Of a stretch of DNA of 64,000 bases, positions 24,173-33,909 are shown one piece after another (positions within the stretch are counted from its first letter, which is position 1; each line of letters begins with the position of its first letter). Under the pieces are notes generated by a model. That model saw only the letters and a program-made list of their open reading frames with translations, searched no databases and was not told the DNA's origin. The translations under genes and the position numbers were made by a program. Source of the stretch: an uncultured Mollicutes bacterium (lineage in GTDB: Bacteria > Bacillota_I > Bacilli_A > RFN20 > CAG-826); assembly GCA_945936135.1 (NCBI GenBank), contig CAMESG010000003.1, positions 62,001 to 126,000 on the forward strand, in the 5' to 3' direction.

Positions 24173-24733
24173 ATGGACAACGAAATCATTTATGGCTTGA
24201 TGCTCTTAGCCGATGGCTTTGAGCAGACCGAAGCCCTTGCGACCTTGGACACCTTGCGTCGTAACCCCAACCTCAAGGTGGATCTTATCTCCATCCACCC
24301 GACCTTAAACGTCACTTCTTCTAGCGGACTGACCGTCATCGCCGATGGAGATTTATCTTCCGTCGATCCTTCAAAATACGCCTTCCTCATTCTTCCTGGA
24401 GGAAAGGTAGGTGTTGAAAACCTCGATGCTTCCAAAGGGGTGCACGCCTTGATTCAATACTTCCATCAAGAAGGAAAACTGCTCTGCGCGATCTGCGCGG
24501 CGCCTAGGATTTATGGAGGTCTAGGCCTCTTAGATGGCGTCCACTACACCTGCTTCCCGGGTTTTGAAAAGGGCGAAGGCCTTTGGATGGATGAAGGCGT
24601 TGTCCGCGAAGGAAACTTCGTGACGGCCCGTTCGATGGCTTATAGCATCCCCTTCGCGGAAGAAATCGTCCGCGCCTTATTGGGCGAGGAAGGCATCGAC
24701 GCCATCAAAGGCGGCATGTACGGTCTTCGTTAA
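24173..24733 (+). CDS. DJ-1/PfpI superfamily protein
   Basis: The 186-residue product has the DJ-1 architecture. A first strand (IIYGLMLLADGFEQTEAL) carries the acidic residue that supports the reactive cysteine, YAFLILPGGKVGVENL forms the glycine loop, and LLCAICAAPRIYGG is the nucleophile elbow with Cys in CAAP. DJ-1 proteins act as glyoxalase/deglycase-like enzymes or redox chaperones; which applies here is open. TATAAT lies six bases before ATG and no Shine-Dalgarno is seen. Its stop shares bases with that of the convergent permease gene. Confidence 0.9.
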   Translation: MDNEIIYGLMLLADGFEQTEALATLDTLRRNPNLKVDLISIHPTLNVTSSSGLTVIADGDLSSVDPSKYAFLILPGGKVGVENLDASKGVHALIQYFHQEGKLLCAICAAPRIYGGLGLLDGVHYTCFPGFEKGEGLWMDEGVVREGNFVTARSMAYSIPFAEEIVRALLGEEGIDAIKGGMYGLR

Positions 24734-25599
24734 AACACCCAAAGAACGGCATACCCCGCCGCAAGCGAAACCAAGAAAAGGACAAGGAGGATCCAAAGAG
24801 CCTCCTTTCTTTTTTCTTTTGTCCGGAGCAAGACGAATAAGCCTAAACCGGCATTAATCAATAAGCCTGCGAGCAAGGCGCCAAAAGGCAACAAACCTTG
24901 GATGTAGGTCTCCGCGAGCAAGACCGAGGAAGCACAGTTCGGGATCATGCCGATCAAGGTCGCCAATAGCGGGGTTAAAGCTTTGTTTGCGGTCAAGAAT
25001 TCCGTGATCGCTTCTTCGCCAACAAAATAGAAGAGCATTCCAAAGGCGAAGTTGATCACAAAGACATATGCGAAGATCTTCAACGAGTGGATCAAAGGAT
25101 GAAGGAGGTGCTCTTTCCAAGGAGATGGGTCGCCTTCGATATCGTGATGGCAGCAGCCGACATGAGGTGTTGATTCTCCCTCGCAATGATGGAGGTGCTC
25201 ATCGACCTTCGCCTGGCGTTTTCCTAAGATTAAATCCGCCGCATAGCCAACGGCAACCGCGATCACGAGCTTCAATCCAATCAAGACGAAACCCATGTAC
25301 CACTTGCCGTGGAAATCACTAAAAAGGATAGGAAGGGCTTCATCCGAACAGGCAAGGAAAATCGCAAGAATCGTCCCCATCGTCAAGTGATCCTTAAGGT
25401 AAAGGTCAGCGCCGACGACGCTCGTTCCGCATTGGGGAACAAGGCCAAACACGGCGCCTAAGGCTGGCGCAAACCTTTTATTTTTCTCCAAAAGCGACGC
25501 AATCTTGCCCTCGATGAACGAAAGAAGGACGTGAAAAAGGAAGACCGTCAACAAGATGACCGCCGAATCTTTTAACGCATCGAGGAACACTTCAAACAT
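24730..25599 (-). CDS. putative ten-helix heavy-metal exporter (ArsP_2 type)
   Basis: The start at 25599 (MFEVFLDALKDSAVILLTVF) is chosen because TATATT lies nine bases upstream and homology begins there. The 289-residue membrane protein has two similar halves, each with a PxCxxS motif: GLVPQCGTSVVGADLYL and GMIPNCASSVLLAETYI. The cytosolic linker between them is rich in metal ligands (DEHLHHCEGESTPHVGCCHHD). This matches the putative 10TM heavy-metal exporter family. The Cys/His loop suggests metal sensing or delivery for efflux. It is convergent with the DJ-1 gene. Confidence 0.75.
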   Translation of the reverse strand: MFEVFLDALKDSAVILLTVFLFHVLLSFIEGKIASLLEKNKRFAPALGAVFGLVPQCGTSVVGADLYLKDHLTMGTILAIFLACSDEALPILFSDFHGKWYMGFVLIGLKLVIAVAVGYAADLILGKRQAKVDEHLHHCEGESTPHVGCCHHDIEGDPSPWKEHLLHPLIHSLKIFAYVFVINFAFGMLFYFVGEEAITEFLTANKALTPLLATLIGMIPNCASSVLLAETYIQGLLPFGALLAGLLINAGLGLFVLLRTKEKRKEALWILLVLFLVSLAAGYAVLWVF

Positions 25600-25608
25600 A
25601 CGCGAAGT

Positions 25609-25614
25609 AATATA
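25609..25614 (-). promoter_or_regulatory. -10 element of the metal permease gene
   Basis: TATATT on the minus strand is nine bases from ATG at 25599, leaving a leader of about two bases and no Shine-Dalgarno. Confidence 0.5.
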
Positions 25615-25697
25615 CTCCACTCTCCGTTTCTGTCCATACGCACGCACGAAAGACAAAAGCCAGGGTCCTTCCTAAAATGAACTGGCAGGGATCATTT

Positions 25698-26520
25698 ATG
25701 GAATCAATTGACTTAACGCTTCATTATCCTTCTTTGAAGGGAGGGCGTCTCACGCCTTTCATACTCACTTCTCTTTACGATGGGGATGATCCCTTTTGGA
25801 TCCGCCCCGCGGTTGTCGTTCTTCCCGGCGGAGCCCATGCCTTTTGCTCCAATCGTGAGCGGGAACCCGTTGCCGCGAAGTTCCTCGCCAAGGGCTATCA
25901 GGTCTTTATCCTTGATTACATGACGTCCACCCAAGGTGCCCATTATCCAGAACAATTTCTTGAAGCGGGATGTGCCGTCGATTTCATTAAGGAACACGCT
26001 TCCGACGATCACGTGAATCGTGAAGAAATTTTCGTGATCGGTTTCTCCGCGGGAGGGCACCTTGCCGCGAACCTCGCTTGCTGTTATGGGGATCTTTCTT
26101 CCTTCGGTTTGGAAATCGACGCTTCCTTCACCGCATTAGGTTTAGGGTATCCCGTCATCAACCATCATCTAGGATACGATGAAACCCATCGGAACCTTCT
26201 TGGGGAAGACTTTGAAGAAAAGGCAGACGATCTCGACCTTGATTCTTTGGTCAAAGAAGGGCACGTTCCTACCTACATCATGGCAACCTCCAACGACAAT
26301 TACGTTCCTTCCCAAAACGCGTTGGCCTACGCAAAGGCCCTAAGCGATCACCATGTCTTCTATTTTTTTGCATATGTATCCCAACGGGGAACATGGCTTC
26401 GGCACCGCCGACTTCGAAGATGCCCCTTACCCAAGCTATACCAAGAATCGTTACAACGCTTCTTCTTGGATCGATGAATGCGCGGACTTCTTCCGTTCCT
26501 TTTGCAACGAGCCTTTCTAA
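25698..26520 (+). pseudogene. alpha/beta hydrolase (esterase), frameshifted near the 3' end
   Basis: The start at 25698 follows CAGGG. The core shows PAVVVLPGGAHAFCSNRE (oxyanion loop), the nucleophile elbow FVIGFSAGGHLAAN and an Asp in ATSNDNYVP. A seven-T run at 26363-26369 then shifts the frame into 30 nonsense codons that end at 26477. Removing one T restores HMYPNGEHGFGTADFEDAPY, with the catalytic His, and a natural end at 26520. The gene is complete apart from that one base, so it may be intact in the organism. The fold matches BD-FAE/acetyl-esterase-like carbohydrate deacylases. Confidence 0.8.
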
Positions 26521-26575
26521 TGCCTTCCAACGCCAATGGGCGTTATAATACGTCCGTTATCCGAGGTTCCTATCT

Positions 26576-27406
26576 ATGTCAGAAGAAATCAATTCCAGCA
26601 ACTGCAACCACGATTGCTCCTCTTGCTCGGCCAACTGCGCCGAGAGGGGCATTCAAAAAGCGCCGATGAACGCGCTATCAAACGTCAAGAAAGTGATCGC
26701 CGTTATGTCCGGAAAAGGAGGCGTTGGCAAATCGCTGACCACTTCCCTTCTCGCCATCAATGCCGCAAGAGCGGGCAAGAAGGTCGCGATCCTCGACGCC
26801 GATATCACCGGTCCTTCCATCCCAACCATCTTCGGCTTGAAGGGCATGGCCCTGGGCGATGGGGAGAACATCTTCCCCGTCGAAAGCAAAACCGGGATCA
26901 AGGTGATTTCCTTGAACTTGCTTCTTGATGATCCTAGCGACCCCGTCATCTGGCGCGGCCCGATCGTTGCAGGACTCATTCCCCAATTCTGGAGCAACGT
27001 CGCCTACGGAGAGATTGATGAACTCTATGTCGATATGCCTCCTGGAACAAGCGATGTCCCGCTCACCGTCTTCCAACAGCTCCCAATCAATGAAGTTGTT
27101 GTCGTCACTTCTCCCCAAGACCTTGTTTCTTTAATCGTCGAGAAGGCCGTGAAGATGGCAAGCAAGATGGACATCCCCGTCTTGGGCGTTGTTGAGAACA
27201 TGTCCTACATCCTCTGCCCCCATTGCCAAGAAAAAATCTATCCCTTTGGTCAACCCTCCGCGGAAGTCGCTTCGAAGTTTGGGATCCCCGTCTATGAATC
27301 CCTTCCGATCGATCCGAAGCTTGCCGCCCTATGTGACGAAGGCCGACTTGAAGATCACGAAGGCCACTACTTAGAGAGCCTAAGCGAAGCCATTCACGAG
27401 AATTAA
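26576..27406 (+). CDS. Mrp/NBP35-family iron-sulfur carrier ATPase
   Basis: The 276-residue P-loop ATPase has a Cys-rich N-terminus (CNHDCSSCSANC) as in NBP35-type proteins, the deviant Walker A VMSGKGGVGKS, Walker B-like VAILDADITGPS, DMPPGTSDV, and the CPHC pair near residue 220 that holds a bridging [4Fe-4S] cluster. Mrp/ApbC proteins load Fe-S clusters on target apoproteins in the cytosol. A TATAAT lies about 25 bases upstream and a terminator follows. Confidence 0.95.
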   Translation: MSEEINSSNCNHDCSSCSANCAERGIQKAPMNALSNVKKVIAVMSGKGGVGKSLTTSLLAINAARAGKKVAILDADITGPSIPTIFGLKGMALGDGENIFPVESKTGIKVISLNLLLDDPSDPVIWRGPIVAGLIPQFWSNVAYGEIDELYVDMPPGTSDVPLTVFQQLPINEVVVVTSPQDLVSLIVEKAVKMASKMDIPVLGVVENMSYILCPHCQEKIYPFGQPSAEVASKFGIPVYESLPIDPKLAALCDEGRLEDHEGHYLESLSEAIHEN

Positions 27407-27417
27407 CCCCCCATTCA

Positions 27418-27444
27418 AACGCCGTCCATGCGATGGCGTTTTTC
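27418..27444 (+). terminator. terminator of the Mrp gene
   Basis: AAACGCC and GGCGTTT pair around GTCCATGCGAT and run into TTT. Confidence 0.75.
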
Positions 27445-27521
27445 TTTGCAACATACAAGAAAACACCCAAGTTAACATACAAGTTATTGCGCGAAGCACC
27501 TGTTTTCTTTGTTCTTGGCTT

Positions 27522-28502
27522 ATGGACCCATATCAGCCCGAATTCACCATAACCAGCGAAATGTTTCTCTTGGCCGAGAAGATATCTGAGAACCTTGGAA
27601 AATTATCGACCTTAAGCGTTTCTATAAAAAGGAAAGAGGAGGCAAGAATTCGCAACATCCAAGCCTCCTTGGCCATCGAAGGACATTGTTTGTCGCTCCG
27701 CCAAGTCAAAGACCTTGCAAATGGAAAGGACGTGCCGGGAAGACAAGCAGATATCCTTGCCGTCAAAAACGCAATCAAGTGTTATGAGAAATGCAAAGGT
27801 CTTGATCCTTTTGACGTCGAAAGTCTTCTGAAAGAGCACGGAATAATGATGGAGGGATTGGTAAAAGCCCCCGGGGAATTTCGCCAGTCAAACGTTGGGG
27901 TCGTGGATGCAAAAGGCATCGTGCTTCATCTCGCCCCACCTCCAAAATTCGTCCCTGAATTGATTCAGAAACTCTTCGATTGGCTTCAATCAACAGACAC
28001 TCCGATGCTTATCCGTGCTTCCGTCTTCCATTACGAATTTGAATTCATTCATCCCTTTATAGACGGCAATGGGAGAATGGATAGATTATGGCAAACCGTC
28101 TTACTTCAAAATTGGAAACCGGTATATGCATGTCTTCCTATTGAAACCACGATAAAAGAACGTCAGCAGGAGTATTACAAAGCGATCCATCCATCGACGA
28201 AGGAAGGCAGCGCTAACCCTTTTATTCTCTTTATTCTTCATTGCATCAAGGGTGCCACGGAGAAGCAAATCGAAGAAACGAAAACAGGAAGGGATCAAGA
28301 GGAAATCTATCGCGCAAAACTCCTGCAAGTTATGGATTATTACCTGCAAACCTCAAACGAAATCATGAAACGGCTTCATCTAAAATCAAGGCAGTCTTTT
28401 GTTAAAAACGATCTGAAACCTGCCATGGAAGACGGGGCAATCGCCATGACCGAACCTGATAAACCAAACAGCAGATTCCAAATGTACGTCCGAAAAGATT
28501 AA
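27522..28502 (+). CDS. Fic-domain protein (class II AMPylator/deAMPylator)
   Basis: The 326-residue protein has the inhibitory motif S-L-A-I-E-G near residue 47, matching (S/T)xxxE(G/N) upstream of the Fic core as in class II Fic enzymes. The catalytic motif HPFIDGNGRMDRLW lies near residue 175, and a C-terminal winged-helix-like segment (MKRLHLKSRQSFVKNDLKPA) follows. Such proteins transfer AMP or another nucleotide to a hydroxyl of a target protein, or remove it, under control of the inhibitory glutamate. The final part suggests DNA binding or target recognition. It has no obvious partner gene and no clear Shine-Dalgarno. Confidence 0.92.
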   Translation: MDPYQPEFTITSEMFLLAEKISENLGKLSTLSVSIKRKEEARIRNIQASLAIEGHCLSLRQVKDLANGKDVPGRQADILAVKNAIKCYEKCKGLDPFDVESLLKEHGIMMEGLVKAPGEFRQSNVGVVDAKGIVLHLAPPPKFVPELIQKLFDWLQSTDTPMLIRASVFHYEFEFIHPFIDGNGRMDRLWQTVLLQNWKPVYACLPIETTIKERQQEYYKAIHPSTKEGSANPFILFILHCIKGATEKQIEETKTGRDQEEIYRAKLLQVMDYYLQTSNEIMKRLHLKSRQSFVKNDLKPAMEDGAIAMTEPDKPNSRFQMYVRKD

Positions 28503-28561
28503 GGATTTATACCTCCTAATCCTTACAGATCATTGAAAACAAAAATTGGAAACTCGATTCC

Positions 28562-29500
28562 TTATCGCATTTCCTTTAAGGTGCGATAAAGCTTCTTGAA
28601 CGCACGACATTTCCGCTCGTAATAAGCATGCATTTTCGGATTGGGAACACAGGTTTCCGTATCCCAAATCAAGCGGTCCGCCGCTTCTTCAATCGAAGCA
28701 AATTTATGATCGGCGACCATCGCAAGAACAATCGCGCCGAGGGAGCCACCATCATTCGTGTTGATCAAGGAAATCTCGTGATTGAAGATGTCCGCCATGA
28801 TCTGGCACCAGGCCGGAGATTTGGATCCTCCTCCGATGATGCGGATCTTATGAACCTCTCCTACCGTTTTTAGAATCTCTTTATAACTATCGTACAAAGC
28901 TAGACCGACGCCTTCGATGACCGCTTTTTTCATATATTTCCGGTCATGGGCAATGTTGATCCCATAGAAGACGCCTTTCGCAAATGGTTCGTTGATGGGG
29001 CTTCTTTCGCCGTTAAGATAAGGCAAGAATAAAAGGTCTCCCGTATCCAAAGCGTCAATCCCTTCCAATTCTTTGGCAACGGAAGAAGATTCAAGGACAT
29101 CGTCCGTCCACCACGCCAAAGCGCCAGCGGCATTAAGGGTCACGCCCATCAAAAGATACTTGCCGCTAGCTTCCGCGAAATGGTGAATCGCCTGGTTCTT
29201 ATTCTCTTTATAGCTTTCTTGGCAAACATAAACAACGCCGCTTGTGCCAAGTTGGATGTGCATCGTCTTCTCTTTGATGGTGCCCGTTCTTAATGCGCCC
29301 ATCGCTTGATCGCCTCCGTCAACAACGACTTTCGCCTCAGGGTTAACCGAAAGAAGGGACAAGAATTCTTGTGACGGAGTTCCCGCGACATCGACGCTTC
29401 CTAGAATTCTAGGAAGTTTTTCTTCGCCTATTTCTGCAATTTCTAACGCTTTCTTTGCATAGCAATGATTCTTCACATCGTAAAAGAGGGTGCCGCTAGG
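28562..29500 (-). pseudogene. xylB: FGGY carbohydrate kinase (xylulokinase-like), 5' half lost
   Basis: The readable part begins at PSGTLFYDVKN and continues through GSVDVAGT, VVDGGDQAMGALRTG, HIQLGTSGVVYV, LPYLNGERSPI, GVGLALYDSYKEI and RIIGGGSKSPAWCQIMADIF, the ATP-binding and C-terminal domain of xylulose kinases. The first roughly 165 residues, including the N-terminal substrate domain, are absent. The apparent start codons at 29533 lie in foreign sequence that belongs to a surface-protein fragment. It cannot phosphorylate xylulose as it stands. Confidence 0.85.
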
Positions 29501-29830
29501 CTTTGTGACTATCCTGAATCCAAAATTCTCCATCCTTTTCTATCGTTACTTTGGTGTTCGGGAGAAAGCCAATATCCTGATTCACAATCACTTTCGCGTT
29601 GCTGGCAATAGCAATATCCATATTATGCGTAATGGGTATAATAAAATCATTGCTATCAATGGACACGGACTACTTAACCGAAAGGTTCGAGATGGAAACG
29701 ATGCCTTGATTGATCCGAACTTCAAATTTGCCGGTAGATGGATTAAATTCCTTTGTAATGATCGAACCATTTTTCATCTTAAAAGCGATAGATCGCTGGA
29801 ATTTTTCCCAGAAATAAGGGCTAAACATGC
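29501..29830 (-). pseudogene. fragment of a beta-rich surface protein joined to xylB
   Basis: On the minus strand one frame reads MKNGSIITKEFNPSTGKFEV, then QGIVSISNLSVK, an in-frame TAG near 29676, and AIASNAKVIVNQDIGFLPN-TKVTIEKDGEFW. The short repeated turns (N-A-K-V-I-V-N, T-K-V-T-I-E-K-D) resemble the beta-helix-like surface protein at 31.2-33.9 kb. It is joined to the truncated xylB by what looks like a deletion near 29500. It has no start and contains a stop. Confidence 0.45.
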
Positions 29831-30060
29831 AGAATTTTGTTTACTAGATGCATAAACGGAGGCGCAACACTTCTCCGTATCGCCCGCTTCCAATGGAGAC
29901 GATCACGACTTCCCAGACTTTCATCTTCAACCTCTTGCGAAGGAAGAAGAGCCAAAGGAAGGTCAAAACAAAGGCGATGCCAAGCGCAAGATCATCAAGG
30001 GGTACCAAGCGGCAAAGAAGTCCGCTGCACCCGTCAATAACTTCGTTCTCGTAATCCTAT
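29831..30060 (-). pseudogene. possible membrane-anchor fragment
   Basis: One minus-strand frame gives PLDDLALGIAFVLTFLWLFF followed by LRKRLKMKVWEVVIV and a double stop near 29850. A single hydrophobic helix plus basic tail is what one expects at the end of a surface protein. There is no supporting start or homology, so this is weak. The rest of 30060-30310 holds the nested inverted repeat and a promoter. Confidence 0.25.
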
Positions 30061-30127
30061 CGAATCGTCTCGTCTCGAATTACAAAAAGGATGGACTACC
30101 CCTTTCTTGGGGCGAATGATAGCCAAC

Positions 30128-30176
30128 CCATTTCAGGAATGCAGCCCGTATACATGAATGTATACCGCTGAAATGG
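30128..30176. repeat. nested inverted repeat
   Basis: Outer arms CCATTTCAG and CTGAAATGG enclose an inner palindrome GTATACAT-GAA-TGTATAC. It lies in the gap between the xylB-side debris and the next gene and has no T run. Confidence 0.7.
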
Positions 30177-30317
30177 CTTCGCCAAGATGACGAAAGGCGC
30201 GATCCTCTGCTCCCTTTTTCAATCTTGAACACAACTTTTTCTTTTGTTCAATAATGCTGTTTTGCCCTTGAAGGATGGAAAAATGAGCCTATATTGAAGA
30301 CAAAGGGGGAACGGAAT

Positions 30318-31145
30318 ATGAAGAAAGAACACTTCGCCGGGACATACTTCAAAGGAATCGCAAGCGATGGCTTTCCCTTTGCGATCATCCAAAGCCATTC
30401 TTCGGTATCGGGAGATGGGCTTCAATTAATCTTGAAAGACGCTTCTTACGACATCGAGGATCCATCTTCCGCGATCCGCGAAGGGGATCGCTTGACCCTG
30501 AACATCCATCAAGGGGATCTATCCATAGAAGGCACCCTTGAAATCAAGGAGAAACATCCCTTATCCCATCACGCGATGGGACCCTTCAAGATCTTCTCGA
30601 TGCAATGCTGTCACGAAGTCTTTTCGATGTACCATGAGGTACATGGAAGCCTAATCGTCAATGGGATAGAGCACTTCTTCAATCCCGGGATCGGATATTG
30701 TGAAGGGGACTCTGGGTTATCCTTCCCTTCCGAGTACTTCTGGTACAACGCGATAGGAACCGATTATGGGGTTACCCTCGCTTATGCGACGATTCCCTTC
30801 GGTCCGATCAAATTCCGTGGTCTATTAGGATTCATCAACGATGGGCATAAAGAATATCGTCTATGCACTTACACCTTTGCCAAGGTGACTTCATTGACGG
30901 ATAACAGCATCACCCTTAAGAAAGGGCGATATACCTTTAAAGCAACTTGGGAGCCCTTTGAAGGGCATCCCTTGCGCGCTCCCCAAGACGGGAAAATGGA
31001 TCGGACGATCCTGGAGTCATTAATCGTTCCTACGTCCTTTGAACTCAAGAAAGGAAAGAAAACCATCTTCACGAAAGAAGCTTGTTTAGCATCGATCGAG
31101 AAGATGGATAGAGAGGCGTTGAAAAACAAGAAAGCGAAGATTTGA
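30318..31145 (+). CDS. tocopherol cyclase-like family protein
   Basis: The start at 30318 follows AAGGGGGAAC. The 275-residue protein has the domain order of the tocopherol-cyclase-like family (PF14249 type). HFAGTYFKGI opens it, GPFKIFSMQCCHEVFSMYHE and VHGSLIVNG follow, then GYCEGDSGLSFPSEYFWYNA, TLAYATIPFGPIKFRGLLGF, KEYRLCTYTFAKV and a final strand. In plants the related enzyme forms the chromanol ring of vitamin E. Bacillota homologues have no known substrate and probably bind a lipid in a calycin-like barrel. It is the only intact gene between 28.5 and 35.9 kb, with TATATT about 25 bases upstream. Confidence 0.8.
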   Translation: MKKEHFAGTYFKGIASDGFPFAIIQSHSSVSGDGLQLILKDASYDIEDPSSAIREGDRLTLNIHQGDLSIEGTLEIKEKHPLSHHAMGPFKIFSMQCCHEVFSMYHEVHGSLIVNGIEHFFNPGIGYCEGDSGLSFPSEYFWYNAIGTDYGVTLAYATIPFGPIKFRGLLGFINDGHKEYRLCTYTFAKVTSLTDNSITLKKGRYTFKATWEPFEGHPLRAPQDGKMDRTILESLIVPTSFELKKGKKTIFTKEACLASIEKMDREALKNKKAKI

Positions 31146-31207
31146 GAGAGGATTTACGACGAAAATAGTTTTGAACAAAATATGGTTTCAAAAAATTCGA
31201 TGATACG

Positions 31208-33907
31208 TTAATCGTGGGAAGCCGTCAAATAAATCGCATAAGCGGGCATCGCGAACTGGGAGGAGTTTGTTTGGTCTTTCCCTGTAGCCGAACAAGAGGT
31301 TCTTATAGATCTATCTTCGTTTTTTGCAGTCATCGTAACTTTGTGATCCTCCTTAGTCCAAAGGAATCCGGCTGTATATCCTTTCACATATAAAGTCACG
31401 CTTGCCCCCTCAAGAACATAAGCATAAAGAGCGCCGTTCCCACCATTGCCGGAGCCTTGGTCGATTTCGCACCTTTGTTGTCCGCTATCTTTGCCAAAGC
31501 CACCGTCGCTAGTATCCGCAATCAAGCAGCTCGAAACCATGCAATAGACATCAGCATCACTATTGCCGAGATCCGGCCTGGATCCGTCTTCCCACGCCAC
31601 AAGATAATAGGGCTTAGAGGCAACAATTCCATCGACCGGCCGAATTTCGATAACACTACCATCTTCGCCGACAACAGTGGCATTGCTAATATTTCCAGTC
31701 ATCTTTTGGCCATCCGAGAAGGAGCCATCGGAAATAATTTCCCATCCCGTAACGCCCTTTGTCAAAACATTAACTACGCGATTAGTCCCGTCTGCTTCCA
31801 CATCAAGTTCCGGATCCAAGGCAGGATAAGAAGGGAAGGAGATATCCGCGACAGTGGAATCGAAACATTGCTCGCTGTAAAGTGTGCCGTTCCTTTGAAG
31901 AAGCCTTACCACAACGCCGGGTAAAACCTCATTCCACTTCACATAAATCGTCAAGTTGGTCCCGATAAAGTAATTTGCGATTTCATTGTAGGAAAACTCG
32001 GCAATTACAGTCGTGAAAGAAGAATCAAGATAAAACCCACCAAAGGTCAAATCCGAAGCGGAGGAATTCACTTTCCTGTATGTGGGGTCCGATAGAAGAA
32101 AATGACTTTGAGGACTAACGTAACACCGATTTGGATTATCAAAAACATAGTACGAAGCGTTTGGATTGGAGCCCGAAAACACGTTGGCATAATGAATGGT
32201 GTGCGAATAATATCCGAAGTCATTAAGATTGTTGAATTTAGAATGGTATTCCCCTTTCGCAATCGGGTTTACGTAAAAAGGGTTTCATTCGAGACATAGT
32301 CTTTTATCGAAAGCGCTTCAACAATAGAAATTCATCCTTGGAAGAGAATTCGTAATGAATACCCGACCTCGCACCCGTTCCATTGCATTCAATCGCCGTT
32401 ACGCTTTGCGTATCTGCGTTAACCGACAGCGTGCTTCCTTCGATTTGAGAACTAATCTTTGCCCCGGCCTTCGCACTAGAACCAAATTCACGGTTCCGTT
32501 ATTGATGAAAAGAGCAATGCCAGTAACAGCGGCAGATCCACCTGGCGCTCCCACCAAGTATTTGTTGCCCGGCTTTGGATCCGTCCAGGGCCGAGTATAA
32601 AAAATTACGCTTGATGTTGCGTTCACTTGCCCGCCTTGTTCAACAAGTAAAGAAGATCCATTCGTAAATTTGATTGGATTTGGCAAATTCAATACCCCGC
32701 CGTTTTTGACAACGATCGAGTATCGATAGCTGACAGGAAAAAGGATTTTCGAGGTATTAATGGCAATCTTTAGAATTTGCGCATCCAACGACATCTGCAA
32801 GGACTGATGAGTTACGGTCCCGAAAATCTCAATCTTCGTTTGAGCCTTGTTCCACGTGCAAGGCGTGTATAGACAATCGTCAACGTTCTCATATTTAAAA
32901 CGTGCATAACCGCTAGAAATGGAAAGAATTGAGCCACTGCTGCCAATCAACGTCGTAGTAGAAAGATTGTACGATGGCGCAATCGTGACCCCCGAGACCG
33001 TGAGCTCGCCCGTGGAGAGCGACAAATAACCCGTAACGGTTGCGCCAGAATAGATATCGGCAATAATTTGCAAATTTGGCGCATCGTATACGCGGAATGG
33101 GCAAACATAGCCGTCAGTCGTAACAGTTTTGTTTAAGTCAGTAACACCAAAAGAATGGCCGGCAGCAAAAATACCGCCCGTCGTATTACCGCCCTGTTAA
33201 TCACAGATTACAAACGGCAGTTTAATTTGAAACCCATTATTCGCCACGACTTTTGGAGCATGGGCATCCGGCCCCTTCACATCTTTCTTGATGTAGCCTC
33301 CAGCAAGATCTAATATGCCGCCGGAATAAAGAAACAAAGAGGCGGGTTCCACGCCAGCGTTTCCCGCTTTAAAAAGCATCTCAGCATAATGGCCGGTGGT
33401 TTGGCCGCTCAGTCCAATAGACGGATTGTTCAAAACACCCCCAATGGTCAACCTGCCATAAACAGAGATGCTCACACCAGGCATTACCGTGACCAACGAA
33501 GTCCGATTCGCTTTGACCAAAGCTTCCGTCATATCGGCAAAGGCATTCGAGGAAGCCGGACCTTCCCAGCTAACACAAGTTTCGCCTTCGAAAGGCAGAT
33601 AAAGAGTATCACCAGCAGCAATCTCGCATTTTCTGCTGATCACCCGACCCAAGCCAGGAATCACGTAAATTTGATTTTTCGCGGGGTCCGCTTTCGCGAC
33701 TTCCAAGGCCTTTTCAATGCTCGTGTAATAGGTCTTAGACGTTTCGGAATACTTGATGTAACAAACCGCCTCGGTTCCTTCTGAGATTGTTAATCCATCT
33801 TTCGAAGCATCGCCTTTAACGATAAAAGCACCATGGCCAACACCAAAAAGAGTCGCCGCGCCTAGGACGGCAGAGAGGAAGATGGATTTTCCCTTACGAC
33901 GTTTCAT
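31208..33907 (-). pseudogene. large secreted beta-rich surface protein, multiply interrupted
   Basis: The start at 33907 has GAGGTGG upstream and gives MKRRKGKSIFLSAVLGAATL with a signal peptide. The body reads as short repeated beta turns (SISVYGRLTIGGVLNNPSI, SIVVKNGGVLNLPN, NGSSLLVEQGG), like right-handed beta-helix or Ig-like adhesins. A TAA at 33197-33199 interrupts the frame without a shift. Frame changes near 32470 and 32310 follow, and the last part (YVNPIAKGEYHSK to AMPAYAIYLTASHD) ends at 31208. Rejoined, about 900 residues result. No anchor is visible at the end. At least three lesions show genuine decay. Confidence 0.7.
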
Positions 33908-33909
33908 CG

